This document shows positions 52,840-62,828 of a stretch of 64,000 bases of DNA, in pieces. The notes below the pieces were generated by a model. It ran no database searches. It saw only the letters and a program-made list of their open reading frames with translations, and was not told the origin of the DNA. Position 1 is the first letter of the stretch. Each line of letters starts with the position of its first letter. The stretch comes from an uncultured Muribaculaceae bacterium (GTDB taxonomy: Bacteria > Bacteroidota > Bacteroidia > Bacteroidales > Muribaculaceae). The position numbers and the translations under genes are program-made. The DNA lies in assembly GCA_910576935.1 (NCBI GenBank), contig CAJTKG010000002.1:56626-120625 (forward strand), written 5' to 3'.

Positions 52840-54093
52840 TTATTTGTCGAGGTCGGGTGCGAGCGAGCGTGAGGCCAGCGAGAAGATGATGATGACAACG
52901 GCCAGCGCTATATAGGTGTTTGCCGTCGAGTGGAGTACGTCGCCCAGCCCAACCAGTGGCGAGACTATGGCGCCGACAACATAGCCCGAGATGCCCAACA
53001 CAGATGATGCCTCGCCGGCCCGATCACGTCCTTCGTTCATCGCCAACGTGTTGGCCGTGGCGAAGATGAGGCCGAGGGCGAAGACTATCATAACGGTGAA
53101 TATTTCGTATATGACGAGGCTGTGGATGCAATAAAGCGCCACAGCCTCGCCTGCGACGCCACCGGCGAGTATGAGCGAACCGATAAAGGCCGCTTTTTTA
53201 AGAGGTTTGAACTTTAATGCGATCATAGATCCGGCGGCCATGAACAGGGCATTGAAACCGATGAGTAGTCCGTAGCCCGTCTGAGTCAGGCCGTAATGAT
53301 TCTGTAGAATGAACGGCGATGACGAGATGTAGGCGAAGAGCAGTCCGAGAGCTGTACCCTTGAAACAGACATGGATGATAAACGGCTTATTCAGAATCAG
53401 AGATTTATAGCCCTCTATCGAACGTCTTATGCCGCCCGTGACACGGCGCGACGGTGCAAGCGATTCTTTCAGCATGGGTGAAACGGCCAGAACGGCACCG
53501 GCAAAGATAGCAAGGACGATAAAAACCCCTTTCCACCCCCAGGCGTCGGCCGTGAAACCGCCTACGACCGGCGCCGACGCCGGTGCCACACCGTTGATGG
53601 CGCCTACAAGTGCCATCAGTCGAGCAAGATTGCGGCCCGAATAGACGTCGGCAGGTATTGTGCGGGCGAGGAAATAGCCGCCCGACGCACCTATGCCCTG
53701 AAACAGACGGCAGAGGTTGAATATATGTATGCTCGTAGAGAATACACTCACAACGGCCGACACGATGAAGAGTATCAGAGCACCAACAAGTACGGGCTTG
53801 CGTCCGTAGCGGTCGCTGACAGGGCCGAGAATGAGTTGTCCCAGGGCCAGACCGATCATGCCCATGGTCATGCCCATCTGCGCCAGAGGTATCGAGCAGC
53901 CGAAGGAGCGGCACATGCTCGGAAGAGCCGGCGTATACATATCGTTGACAAACGACCCCAAAGCACTCAACAATACAAGATAGACCACCAGAAATATGTA
54001 GTATCGGCCATCCTTCTGTAATTTAACAGACATAGGTGACTGCGACGGTCCTGTAGTGCCGTCTGTTGAATATGTTTGTCCGGAACTGTCCAT
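52840..54093 (-). CDS. MFS multidrug efflux pump, Bcr/CflA type
   Basis: 417 residues, about 12 membrane helices. The Bcr/CflA pattern is visible: D-M-Y-T-P-A-L-P-S-M near helix 1, L-G-Q-L-I-L-G-P-V-S-D-R-Y-G-R-K-P-V (MFS motif A, about 86-103), R-L-F-Q-G-I-G-A-S-G-G and A-R-T-I-P-A-D-V-Y. Drug/proton antiport is expected. The first about 22 residues are hydrophilic; M at 22 could also be the start. Its stop codon directly abuts the receptor stop, without a terminator between. Confidence 0.92.
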   Translation of the reverse strand: MDSSGQTYSTDGTTGPSQSPMSVKLQKDGRYYIFLVVYLVLLSALGSFVNDMYTPALPSMCRSFGCSIPLAQMGMTMGMIGLALGQLILGPVSDRYGRKPVLVGALILFIVSAVVSVFSTSIHIFNLCRLFQGIGASGGYFLARTIPADVYSGRNLARLMALVGAINGVAPASAPVVGGFTADAWGWKGVFIVLAIFAGAVLAVSPMLKESLAPSRRVTGGIRRSIEGYKSLILNKPFIIHVCFKGTALGLLFAYISSSPFILQNHYGLTQTGYGLLIGFNALFMAAGSMIALKFKPLKKAAFIGSLILAGGVAGEAVALYCIHSLVIYEIFTVMIVFALGLIFATANTLAMNEGRDRAGEASSVLGISGYVVGAIVSPLVGLGDVLHSTANTYIALAVVIIIFSLASRSLAPDLDK

Positions 54094-54282
54094 CTTCTGA
54101 TATCTTTTTGTATTTTCTAACTATCGACCGTCGGTTAAAGTTCATAAAAATTGCGATTGCAACACAATAGGCTCCTCGGTTGTTAATACTGTATATTGTC
54201 CCATAAAGACAAAAAAGTGGCATATTATGCATGTCGTCAAGCGACTGACATCCCCTCGCTATTGTATTTAAGTTAAATTCAT

Positions 54283-54290
54283 TAATTTTG
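54283..54290 (+). promoter_or_regulatory. -7 promoter box for the PCMD-like gene, nearly leaderless
   Basis: TAATTTTG ends 5 nt before ATG 54296; a TTG (54262-54264) 18 bp upstream may be the -33 element. Confidence 0.6.
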
Positions 54291-54295
54291 TGCTT

Positions 54296-55258
54296 ATGAA
54301 CAAATTAATCATATCTCTATCTATCGCCTTGTCTGTTAGTGTTGTAGCTTTTGCGGCCGATAAAATAGAGCCGATAAAATATGGAAATTTCGATTCATGG
54401 GTGACACGAAATATCCACGAATCGGTCATAATAGGCGGTGATACCAGACAGGTCTATGAGATCGGTCCCGACAAGACCATCAACGGCAGCGAACCTTATG
54501 TAAACCTCGGAGGCTCGCCCTGGGCGACGTCAAACGTCATGGCTAAAGTCTGCGGCATCACCAAAACAAGCAATGCCGTCTATCCGGCCGAACACAAAGG
54601 CAACGGCCGATGCGCCCGCCTGACCACACATCTCGAACGCTGCAAAGCCATAGGCATCATAAATATAGATGTTCTTGTGGCCGGAACGATTTTCCTCGGA
54701 CGCATGTTCGAGCCGATCAAATCGACCAAAGACCCCTATACGAAGATGGAGATGGGCATCCCTTTTACCCGTCGGCCCAAAGCGCTGCAATATGACTATT
54801 GCCTGACGATACCTGCAGGCAACACACGTCTCTATTCGTCTGGCTTCGGCAGCAAGAAAACCATTCCCGGGGCCGATAAGGCCGAGGTTTTTATAATACT
54901 GCAACGCCGATGGGAAGACGCCGAGGGCAACCTCTATGCCAAACGCGTAGGCACGGGGCGCGAACTGCTCGACCGCTCGACCGGCGGATGGAAAGACGCC
55001 CACCGACTCGCCGTCGTCTATGGCGACGCCTCGAAAAAGCCCGGTTTCAAAAGCTTTCAGGGGCTGATCCCCGCCGAGAAGAGCTATTGTGCACGCAACT
55101 CCAAAGGCAAGATCGTTCCCGTAAAAGAAGTGGGCTGGGATGATGACGACGCCACACCGACCCATATGATGATAATGTTCTCGTCGGGCAGCGGCGAGCC
55201 ATATGTCGGCACTGTCGGCACAGATTTCCTCGTCGACAACGTCGCGCTGGTCTACTGA
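54296..55258 (+). CDS. Secreted PCMD-like protein
   Basis: 320 residues from ATG 54296; an upstream in-frame GTG falls on the last base of the -7 box and is rejected. Signal peptide about 1-20 (A-F-A). The body looks like the PCMD jelly-roll family: Y-G-N-F-D-S-W start, R-P-K-A-L-Q-Y-D-Y block, and an ending V-G-T-D-F-L-V-D-N-V-A-L-V-Y, parallel to L-D-N-V-R-F-V-Y in the 21369 protein. No catalytic motif or lipobox. Likely a glycan-binding surface or periplasmic protein; ligand unknown. It stands alone before the rel operon. Confidence 0.72.
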   Translation: MNKLIISLSIALSVSVVAFAADKIEPIKYGNFDSWVTRNIHESVIIGGDTRQVYEIGPDKTINGSEPYVNLGGSPWATSNVMAKVCGITKTSNAVYPAEHKGNGRCARLTTHLERCKAIGIINIDVLVAGTIFLGRMFEPIKSTKDPYTKMEMGIPFTRRPKALQYDYCLTIPAGNTRLYSSGFGSKKTIPGADKAEVFIILQRRWEDAEGNLYAKRVGTGRELLDRSTGGWKDAHRLAVVYGDASKKPGFKSFQGLIPAEKSYCARNSKGKIVPVKEVGWDDDDATPTHMMIMFSSGSGEPYVGTVGTDFLVDNVALVY

Positions 55259-55348
55259 GACCCACATGGCAAAGCCCGCGGAGTCTTCCCGCCGTGCTGT
55301 GAATGGGAAGTGTTTTTAGTGTCTTCTCGAGGTGTCGGAGGCGATTTT

Positions 55349-55380
55349 TTTGCGGTTTTCGCGAAAAAAACATATATTTG
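55349..55380 (+). promoter_or_regulatory. Complete promoter of the rel operon
   Basis: TTTG (55349-55352), 20-bp spacer, TATATTTG (55373-55380); leader about 33 nt to the ATG at 55421. Confidence 0.7.
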
Positions 55381-55420
55381 TCGTTAATTGCATTAATTTG
55401 CGCAAATATAACCATTTATC

Positions 55421-57667
55421 ATGGAAAAGCAGACTGTAATGACTCCTGACGAAGAAGACCGCATGATCGAGGACGCTTTCATGGAAGTGCTCAACGGTTA
55501 TCTGAGCAGTAACCACCGCAAGAAAGTAGAAATCATCGAACGCGCCTATCGCTTTGCCAAAGAAGCTCATAAAGGAATACGACGCCGTTCGGGCGAACCA
55601 TATATATTGCATCCGATTGCCGTAGCCAAAATAGCCAGCCAGGAGATAGGCCTCGGCTCGACATCGATATGCGCCGCCCTGCTTCACGATGTTGTCGAAG
55701 ACACCGACTACACCGTCGAGGACATACGCCGTCATTTCGGCGACAAGATTGCACAGCTTGTCGACGGCCTCACAAAAATCTCGGGAGGAATATTCGGCGA
55801 CAAAGCATCGTTGCAGGCCGAGAACTTCAGAAAACTGCTGCTGACAATGAGCGAGGACATACGTGTCGTGCTCATAAAGATGGCCGACCGTCTCCACAAT
55901 ATGCGCACCCTCGGGTCGATGGCGCCCAACAAACAATATAAAATCGCAGGCGAGACGCTCTATATCTACGCTCCGCTTGCACACCGCCTCGGCCTGTTCG
56001 CCATCAAGACCGAGCTTGAAGACCTGAGCTTCAAATACGAACACCCCGTAGCATACCGGACGATATCCGGGCAGATCAAAGAGAGCGAGGGGCGTCGAGC
56101 AGCCGTCTACAGTGATTTCTCCGCCCCGATAAAAAAACGCCTCGACGATATGGGGCTCGTCTACGAGGCCAAGGCGCGCATCAAATCGGTCTATTCGATA
56201 TGGAACAAGATGGAGACCAAGCACGTGCCCTTCGAAGAGGTCTACGACCTATATGCCATGCGCATCGTCTTCGAGTGTGACGACCCCAACCGCGAGAAAG
56301 GCATCTGCTGGTCGATCTACTCGGCCATAACCGATCTATATCGTCTTCATCCCGACCGCACACGCGACTGGATCTCGACACCCAAGGCCAACGGCTATCA
56401 GGCCTTGCATCTCACCGTAATGGGCCCTGACGGCAATTGGATAGAAGTGCAGATCCGCAGCCGTCGCATGGACGAGATAGCCGAAAAAGGATTCGCCGCA
56501 CACTGGAAATACAAGATCGGCGAAGGCGACGAAGAATCCGAGCTAAACGTCTGGCTCAAAACCATCAAAGACATACTCGACAATCCCGAGCCAAACGCCA
56601 TCGACTTTCTCGACACGCTCAAACTCAACCTTTTCGCTTCAGAAATCGTGGTCTTTACTCCTACAGGCGAGCTGCTCACCCTTCCCGCCGATGCCACAGT
56701 GCTCGACGTAGCCTTCGGGCTGCACTCCGAGCTTGGCGTGCATTGCATCGCCGGCAAAGTCAATCATAAACTCGTGCCTCTGAGCCATCGCCTCAAGAGC
56801 GGCGACCAGGTCGAGGTCCTTACGTCGAAATCTCAGGTGCCACAGCCCGAGTGGGAGTCATTCCTTGTCACCGCCAAAGCCAAGACACGTCTGCGCGCCG
56901 CCCTGCGCAAGACACGCATGCCGCTGATTAACCGTGGCAAGGAGATTCTGGCGCAATGGTTTGCCGACAACGGCATCCCCGACAACAATCCCGTGATAAC
57001 GAAGATACTCGGCGTCTATCATGTGCCCAACCGCGATGAACTTTGCTATCAGCTCGGAGCCGATGAGATCGTCCTCGGTGACTTTCTTGTCAAGACGCTT
57101 AAGAAAATAGCCGAAAACAACAGCGGCATTTTCTCTAAAATATTCAAACGCGGTAAAAAGAACACACCCGCGACCGACGCCGTCAAAGACGGCGACACCG
57201 CCGTGCCCGCCATCAACCCCAAAGAGGTGTATATCCTCAAAAACGAAGACGGCGTGGCCAACTACAAACTCGCCGAATGCTGCAATCCCATTCCCGGCGA
57301 TGATGTCATGGGCTTTATCGACGACGATGGCCGTCTGGTCGTGCATGCCCTCAACTGTCCGCGCGCCCAGGTCCTGAAGGCCGGCTACGGCTCACGTATC
57401 GTGGCGACCCGATGGGAGGCTGTGAGCGCCAAGTTCTCCGTTCATATACATATAGAGGGCATTGACCGCTTCGGCATCCTTCGCGAACTGATACAGATGA
57501 TATCGACCCATATGGCCATCGATATTCGCAAACTCAACATCGAAGCCAGCGCCGAGGTCTTTGCCTGCGACCTGTGGGTCAGAGTGGCTGACGTAGGCAT
57601 CGTCAGCGACCTGTGTGAGAAAGTGCTGACAATAAACGGTGTCAAACAAGCTACACGTATCCAGTAA
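55421..57667 (+). CDS. Bifunctional (p)ppGpp synthetase/hydrolase, RelA/SpoT family
   Basis: 748 residues. HD hydrolase domain with His50, His64, His89-Asp90 and E-D (93-94), so hydrolase activity is likely intact. RelA/SpoT synthetase domain about 240-355 (R-x-K-S-V-Y-S-I-W-N-K-M, Y-D-L-Y-A-M-R-I-V-F, T-P-K-A-N-G-Y-Q-A-L-H). TGS domain about 405-465, helical region, and C-terminal ACT domain (about 670-748). It makes and degrades (p)ppGpp in response to starvation. Its TAA overlaps the next ATG (TAATG), coupling it to the HD phosphodiesterase gene. Confidence 0.96.
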   Translation: MEKQTVMTPDEEDRMIEDAFMEVLNGYLSSNHRKKVEIIERAYRFAKEAHKGIRRRSGEPYILHPIAVAKIASQEIGLGSTSICAALLHDVVEDTDYTVEDIRRHFGDKIAQLVDGLTKISGGIFGDKASLQAENFRKLLLTMSEDIRVVLIKMADRLHNMRTLGSMAPNKQYKIAGETLYIYAPLAHRLGLFAIKTELEDLSFKYEHPVAYRTISGQIKESEGRRAAVYSDFSAPIKKRLDDMGLVYEAKARIKSVYSIWNKMETKHVPFEEVYDLYAMRIVFECDDPNREKGICWSIYSAITDLYRLHPDRTRDWISTPKANGYQALHLTVMGPDGNWIEVQIRSRRMDEIAEKGFAAHWKYKIGEGDEESELNVWLKTIKDILDNPEPNAIDFLDTLKLNLFASEIVVFTPTGELLTLPADATVLDVAFGLHSELGVHCIAGKVNHKLVPLSHRLKSGDQVEVLTSKSQVPQPEWESFLVTAKAKTRLRAALRKTRMPLINRGKEILAQWFADNGIPDNNPVITKILGVYHVPNRDELCYQLGADEIVLGDFLVKTLKKIAENNSGIFSKIFKRGKKNTPATDAVKDGDTAVPAINPKEVYILKNEDGVANYKLAECCNPIPGDDVMGFIDDDGRLVVHALNCPRAQVLKAGYGSRIVATRWEAVSAKFSVHIHIEGIDRFGILRELIQMISTHMAIDIRKLNIEASAEVFACDLWVRVADVGIVSDLCEKVLTINGVKQATRIQ

Positions 57668-59718
57668 TGTATCAGAATCTACTTACAAAAATAAAGAAAC
57701 GCGACATAGTGATGCGCCTGGTCATAGCTCTGGCGGCATCTATGCTGATTGTATATTTCTATCCTCATCCAGAGTCGACACACTACAATTATGAAGAAGG
57801 TCGTCCGTGGAACTATGCCAAACTGATAGCTCCGTTTGACATCCCGATACATCCCGACTCCAACACCATACGCGCCGCGCGCGACTCGCTGACAGCCAAA
57901 TTCGTGCCCGTCTATCAGCTCAACCAGCTTCTGGGCGATACCGTTGTCAGAGAGTTGCCCAAATCGCCGGGAAACAACTATCGCGACCGCGTGGCCCGAC
58001 AGTTGCGCAATATCTATGCCATCGGCGTCGTCGACGCCGAGACGCGGGAGCAGATCGAGAAAGGCTCTCTGCCTAAGGTGAGGATACTTGACAAGAACGT
58101 ACTCAGCGAGATGTCAACCTCGGGGTTCGTCTCGCCACGCGACATATATGCGCGCTTTGATTCGACCGTCACCGAACCCGGTCTGCGCCAATACATCTCC
58201 GCCGCAAAACTCGCCGAGATACTGCGTCCCAATATCGTCTATGACGAGGCCGAGAGCCGACGTCACTTCGACTATGACTATCTGACGCTCACGGCCGACC
58301 GCGGAGTGATACAGCAGGGGCAGACCATCATCGACAAAGGCGCTATCGTCTCGCCTCAGGACTTCACAAACCTGATGACATACGAGGCAATGCTCAAGGA
58401 CAGCGTCACAAAAGACTCAAAGAGCGACTGGCTGATGCTGCTCGGACAGTTTGTCTATGTCGTGATGCTCCTCGTCATCCTCTGCGTCTACGTCTACATA
58501 TACTGCCCGGCGATATACACAAATATAAAATCTTTCCTGTTTATAATCAGCGTCGTCACTTTCTTTTTTCTGATGGCAGTGGCGCTCAACACGTTCATAC
58601 CCTCGGGCATATACATCGTGCCGATGACTATCGTGCCTATACTCGTGCTTGTCTTCTTCGACGGGCGCACGGCTCTGTTTGTCTCGACAGTGACCACGAT
58701 GATATGCGCCGGCATCACATCATTCCCCCTTGAGTTTATCTTCCTTCAGATATCGGCCGCGGCCGCAGCCGTATATTCGCTCAAACAGTTGCGCCAGCGC
58801 TCCGAGTTGCTGCGCACGGCCTGTTTTGTCGCCGGTGCCTACCTGTTGTCTTACATTGCCCTTGAACTGCTGATGAACGGCACATTCGAAGGCTTCTCGG
58901 TGAGAATGATCATCTATCTGGGCGTCAACTCGCTGCTGACGTCAATGGCCTACGTGCTGATGTTTGTTGTCGAGCGCCTCTTCGGATTCGTCTCCGTCGT
59001 GACACTTGTAGAGCTTGCCGACGTCAACACACCGTTGCTGCGCCGTCTCAGCGACGAATGCCCCGGTACATTCCAACACTCGATGGCCGTGAGCAATCTG
59101 GCTTCGGAGGCCGCCAAACGTATAGGGGCCAACGAACAGCTCGTGCGGGCAGGCGCTCTTTACCACGATGTCGGCAAACTTGTCAATCCTGCTTTCTTCA
59201 CCGAAAACCAGCACGGCGTCAATCCCCACGACGCTCTGACCCCGGCCCAGAGCGCCCGCATCGTCATAAACCATGTCAACGACGGTCTGCGACTCGCCGA
59301 CAAGGCCGGACTGCCCTCTGTGATAAGAAACTTTATCACGGAGCATCATGGCAAAGGTAAGGCCAAATACTTCTATATAACCGAGTGCAAGGCCCACCCC
59401 GACGATGTTGTCGACCCGGCTCCCTTTACTTATCCCGGTCCGATGCCTCAGTCGCGCGAGACGACGGTGCTGATGATGGCCGATGCCGTCGAGGCCGCGA
59501 GCCGTTCGCTCAAAGAGCATACACCCGAGGCCATTCGCGCCCTTGTCAACAAGATCATAGACGGTCAGATCGCCGACGGCCTCTACAACGAGTCTGCCAT
59601 AGAATTCAAAGACGTTCCACTTATAAAAGACGTCTTTGTTAAGCGGCTTATGACAATCTATCACTCGCGTGTCACCTATCCCGATGCAGCGGGAGTCAGA
59701 CACAAAGACTCACAATAA
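57667..59718 (+). CDS. 7TM-HD phosphodiesterase (PgpH-like, likely cyclic-di-AMP)
   Basis: 683 residues. One N-terminal membrane helix, a 7TMR-HDED-like extracytoplasmic domain (about 40-260), seven membrane helices (about 265-450) and a cytoplasmic HD domain (about 470-620). HD residues include His500-Asp501 in Y-H-D-V-G-K and the N-P-H-D / E-H-H-G-x-G motifs. PgpH family enzymes hydrolyse c-di-AMP and are membrane-linked osmotic or envelope regulators. It is coupled to rel by overlapping stop/start, linking two second messengers. c-di-AMP specificity is from family, not shown. Confidence 0.92.
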   Translation: MYQNLLTKIKKRDIVMRLVIALAASMLIVYFYPHPESTHYNYEEGRPWNYAKLIAPFDIPIHPDSNTIRAARDSLTAKFVPVYQLNQLLGDTVVRELPKSPGNNYRDRVARQLRNIYAIGVVDAETREQIEKGSLPKVRILDKNVLSEMSTSGFVSPRDIYARFDSTVTEPGLRQYISAAKLAEILRPNIVYDEAESRRHFDYDYLTLTADRGVIQQGQTIIDKGAIVSPQDFTNLMTYEAMLKDSVTKDSKSDWLMLLGQFVYVVMLLVILCVYVYIYCPAIYTNIKSFLFIISVVTFFFLMAVALNTFIPSGIYIVPMTIVPILVLVFFDGRTALFVSTVTTMICAGITSFPLEFIFLQISAAAAAVYSLKQLRQRSELLRTACFVAGAYLLSYIALELLMNGTFEGFSVRMIIYLGVNSLLTSMAYVLMFVVERLFGFVSVVTLVELADVNTPLLRRLSDECPGTFQHSMAVSNLASEAAKRIGANEQLVRAGALYHDVGKLVNPAFFTENQHGVNPHDALTPAQSARIVINHVNDGLRLADKAGLPSVIRNFITEHHGKGKAKYFYITECKAHPDDVVDPAPFTYPGPMPQSRETTVLMMADAVEAASRSLKEHTPEAIRALVNKIIDGQIADGLYNESAIEFKDVPLIKDVFVKRLMTIYHSRVTYPDAAGVRHKDSQ

Positions 59719-59746
59719 ACAACCGCCGGAAACGTTTTATCCTTAT

Positions 59747-62700
59747 ATGAACCATATCCGACGGATAGTCATCATGCTGTTGGCCGCACTTTCGCTGTGC
59801 GGCCTGTCGTCGTGCCTCGGCAAGAAAAATACCGCGGCGCGCCGTCAGTATACGGCATTCATCACGCGCTATAACATCTACTACAACGGCGACCTCCATT
59901 ACAAGGAGACGCTCGACGAGATGGAACGCAACTATGAAGACGATTATTCGCGTTTGGTTTTCATGCATCCCGTCGAGGCCAAAAGCGATCCGCCGGCACC
60001 TCAGCCGTCGGGCAGTTTCAATCGCTCGATTGAGAAGGCACAGAAGGCCATACAACTGCGTTCGATAAAGCAGCGTCCGCAACGCAAGCCCGGTCGGAAT
60101 ACTCCCGAATACAAGGCCTGGCTCAAACGCGACGAGTATAATCCCTTTCTCCACAACGCCTGGATGATGATGGGCCGCAGCCAGTATTACAACGGCGATT
60201 TCCTCGGTGCGGCATCGACATTTTTCTATGTCAGCCGTCATTTCACATGGCTGCCGTCTACTGTCACTGAGGCAAAGCTATGGCAGGCTCAGAGCTACGT
60301 CTCGCTCGGATGGCTTTTTGAGGCCGAGATGATAATAACGCGCATCAAAGAGGCTGAGTTGACCGACAGGACCTTGCGCGGCCTGTATAATCACGTTTAC
60401 GCCGATTATGAGATCAAAGCCGGCGACTATGACAAAGCCGTGCCGTATCTGCGCGAGGCGGTAAAGACTGCGTCAGGGCCGCAGAAGACGCGCCTCAACT
60501 TCCTTCTCGGTCAGGTGTATACGCGCCTCGGACGTAAGAAAGAGGCATACGAGGCGTTCAAGAAAGCCGGCGGCTCGTCGTCGGCGCCATACCGCACAAA
60601 GTTCAATGCCCGCATAAAGCAGAGCGAGGTCTTCGACGGCAATGACATAACATCTGAGGTGAAAGCGCTCAAACGCATGACGCGCTATGACCGCAACAAA
60701 GATTACCTCGATCAGATCTATTATGCCATCGGCAATCTATACCTCTCGCGCCGCGATACCGGCAACGCTATAGAAAACTACGTCCTTGCGGCAGAGAAAA
60801 GTACGCGCAACGGCATCGACAAGGCCGTGAGTCAGATAACCCTTGGCGGACTGTATTTCGAGCGACGTCAGTATGAGAAGGCCCAGCCTTGCTACGCCGA
60901 GGCCATACCGCAGCTGCCCGAGACATTTCCCGACTACAAGCTGCTCAAAAGACGCTCGGATGTCCTTGACGAACTGGCGCTATACTCCCAGAACGTGACC
61001 CTTCAGGACTCGCTGTTGCGACTGAGCCGCATGACACCCGAGCAGCAGCTCGAGGTTGTCAATAAAATTATCGGGGAGCTTGTCAAAAAAGAGAAAGAAG
61101 AGGCCGAAAACGCCCGTCGCGAGGAATATCTCGCCAATCAGGCCGCGCAAGGCAATCAGTTTGGCAACGGCAATGCGGCTTCAGCTCCCAACTCGTTCAA
61201 TATAAATACCGACAACTCATGGTATTTCTATAACACAGCCACGCGCAACTCGGGCAAGACCGAGTTCCAGCGCCGCTGGGGCTCGCGCAAACTCGAGGAT
61301 GACTGGCGTCGCCGCAACAAGGCGACATTCAATGTCAATGACTTCGACGCCGACTCTGACAATGACGACGCTATCGCCGACAGTATCTCCGAGGGCGTCG
61401 ACATCCCCGACGGAGACGATAAGAAAGAAGCTTCGGCCAACGATCCGCATTTCCCCGAATATTACCTCTCGCAGATTCCCAAGACCGACGCCGAGCGTCA
61501 GACTTGCAACGACATCATACAGGAGGGGCTGTATAACATGGGCGTCATTCTCAAAGACAAACTCGAGGATTTCCCGGCGGCGATGAGCGAGTTCGACCGA
61601 CTTCTCAAAGATTATCCTGACAACGTCTACCGTCTCGATGTATACTATAACATCTACCTGATGTATATGCGCGAAGGCAAGACCGCCGAGGCCGAGCGTT
61701 ACCGCCGCCTGATCATCGACGACTTTCCCGACAGCAAATACGGCACGGCCATGCGCGATCCTCACTATATCGAGAATCTCAAGACGATGGATGCCCGCCA
61801 GCAGCAGCTTTACGAGCAGACCTACGACGACTATCTCAACAACCGCAACGACCGGGTCCACAAAGCCTACGATGAGATGTCAGAGAAATATCCGCTGAGC
61901 AAGATAATGCCCAAGTTTATGTTCCTCCATGCCCTGGCCTATGTCACCGAGAACCGTCCCGACGAATTCAATGCCGTGCTGCGCGACATGCTCGAACGTT
62001 ATCCCGATACCGACATCACCCCCATAGCCGCCGCATGGCTAAAGGGCATGGCTCAGGGCCGCAAGCTCCACGCCGGCAGCGGCGGCAACCTGCGCGGCAT
62101 GTTCTGGGACCTGCGTCTGAGCGACAATCCCAACGACAGCACCTCGCTCGACCCTGTCGTCTTCGACCTCGACCCGAATATCAGGCAACTCCTTGTCTTC
62201 GTCTATGATACGGCTGAAGTACCGGGTAATGCCCTCATCTACGAGATCGCGCGACATAATTTCAAATCATTTGTAGTCAAGGATTTCGATATCGAGCAGA
62301 TGAACTTTGGACGTCTCGGTATGGTTATCGTCAAAGGCTTCGACAGCCTTGACGAGCTAAACCACTACCGTCGCGTCATGGCCGCCTCAGACGAATTCAA
62401 ACTGCCTAAAGGCGTGCGTCCGATACCTATGGGTGTCGGCAACTTCGAGAAACTCATCAACGAGGGGCGCTCGTTTGATGATTACTTCAAATATCTCGAA
62501 AGTCAGAATTATATCGACGCGCAGGCCGATCTGTTGCAACCCGACGAAGTCGAGACTCTCGACGAGGCTGACCAAGCTGCAAACGACCGTATTGAAAACC
62601 AAGACGGTGACGACATCATCGTCGACGAAGTAATTGACGAAGTCACCGAGCCTGAGCGCAAACAACCGGCTCTGCCGACAGAGCAACCACAGCGAAAGGA

Positions 62701-62806
62701 AGAACCTATCCGGAAAGAAGCCCCCAAACAGCCTGAAAAACCCCTGACGCCCGTTCTGCCGGCCTATGACCCCGGCAACCAGACCGACGACCCGGCGTTG
62801 GAATAA
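59747..62806 (+). CDS. PorW/SprE-type T9SS lipoprotein with TPR repeats
   Basis: 1019 residues from ATG 59747; a longer in-frame start at 59669 would overlap the previous gene. Lipobox L-S-S-C (about Cys22). TPR helices cover about 100-430 (for example Y-N-G-D-F-L-G-A-A-S-T-F-F-Y-V, G-D-Y-D-K-A-V-P-Y-L-R-E-A-V) and again about 590-790, separated by an Asn/Gln/Asp-rich low-complexity segment. The N-terminal N-I-Y-Y-N-G-x-x-x-Y-K-E/x motif and total layout fit the PorW/SprE lipoprotein that links the T9SS motor/translocon in Bacteroidetes; the C-terminal 100 residues are acidic and Pro-rich. It implies that T9SS operates in this organism. Confidence 0.82.
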   Translation: MNHIRRIVIMLLAALSLCGLSSCLGKKNTAARRQYTAFITRYNIYYNGDLHYKETLDEMERNYEDDYSRLVFMHPVEAKSDPPAPQPSGSFNRSIEKAQKAIQLRSIKQRPQRKPGRNTPEYKAWLKRDEYNPFLHNAWMMMGRSQYYNGDFLGAASTFFYVSRHFTWLPSTVTEAKLWQAQSYVSLGWLFEAEMIITRIKEAELTDRTLRGLYNHVYADYEIKAGDYDKAVPYLREAVKTASGPQKTRLNFLLGQVYTRLGRKKEAYEAFKKAGGSSSAPYRTKFNARIKQSEVFDGNDITSEVKALKRMTRYDRNKDYLDQIYYAIGNLYLSRRDTGNAIENYVLAAEKSTRNGIDKAVSQITLGGLYFERRQYEKAQPCYAEAIPQLPETFPDYKLLKRRSDVLDELALYSQNVTLQDSLLRLSRMTPEQQLEVVNKIIGELVKKEKEEAENARREEYLANQAAQGNQFGNGNAASAPNSFNINTDNSWYFYNTATRNSGKTEFQRRWGSRKLEDDWRRRNKATFNVNDFDADSDNDDAIADSISEGVDIPDGDDKKEASANDPHFPEYYLSQIPKTDAERQTCNDIIQEGLYNMGVILKDKLEDFPAAMSEFDRLLKDYPDNVYRLDVYYNIYLMYMREGKTAEAERYRRLIIDDFPDSKYGTAMRDPHYIENLKTMDARQQQLYEQTYDDYLNNRNDRVHKAYDEMSEKYPLSKIMPKFMFLHALAYVTENRPDEFNAVLRDMLERYPDTDITPIAAAWLKGMAQGRKLHAGSGGNLRGMFWDLRLSDNPNDSTSLDPVVFDLDPNIRQLLVFVYDTAEVPGNALIYEIARHNFKSFVVKDFDIEQMNFGRLGMVIVKGFDSLDELNHYRRVMAASDEFKLPKGVRPIPMGVGNFEKLINEGRSFDDYFKYLESQNYIDAQADLLQPDEVETLDEADQAANDRIENQDGDDIIVDEVIDEVTEPERKQPALPTEQPQRKEEPIRKEAPKQPEKPLTPVLPAYDPGNQTDDPALE

Positions 62807-62828
62807 TGTTTACGCATATTGAAGTCAT

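Noticed and set aside
55316..56224. 302-residue minus-strand reading frame
   Set aside because: Antisense to the HD and synthetase domains of rel; no recognisable domain.
58942..59703. 253-residue minus-strand reading frame
   Set aside because: Antisense to the HD domain of the PgpH-like gene.
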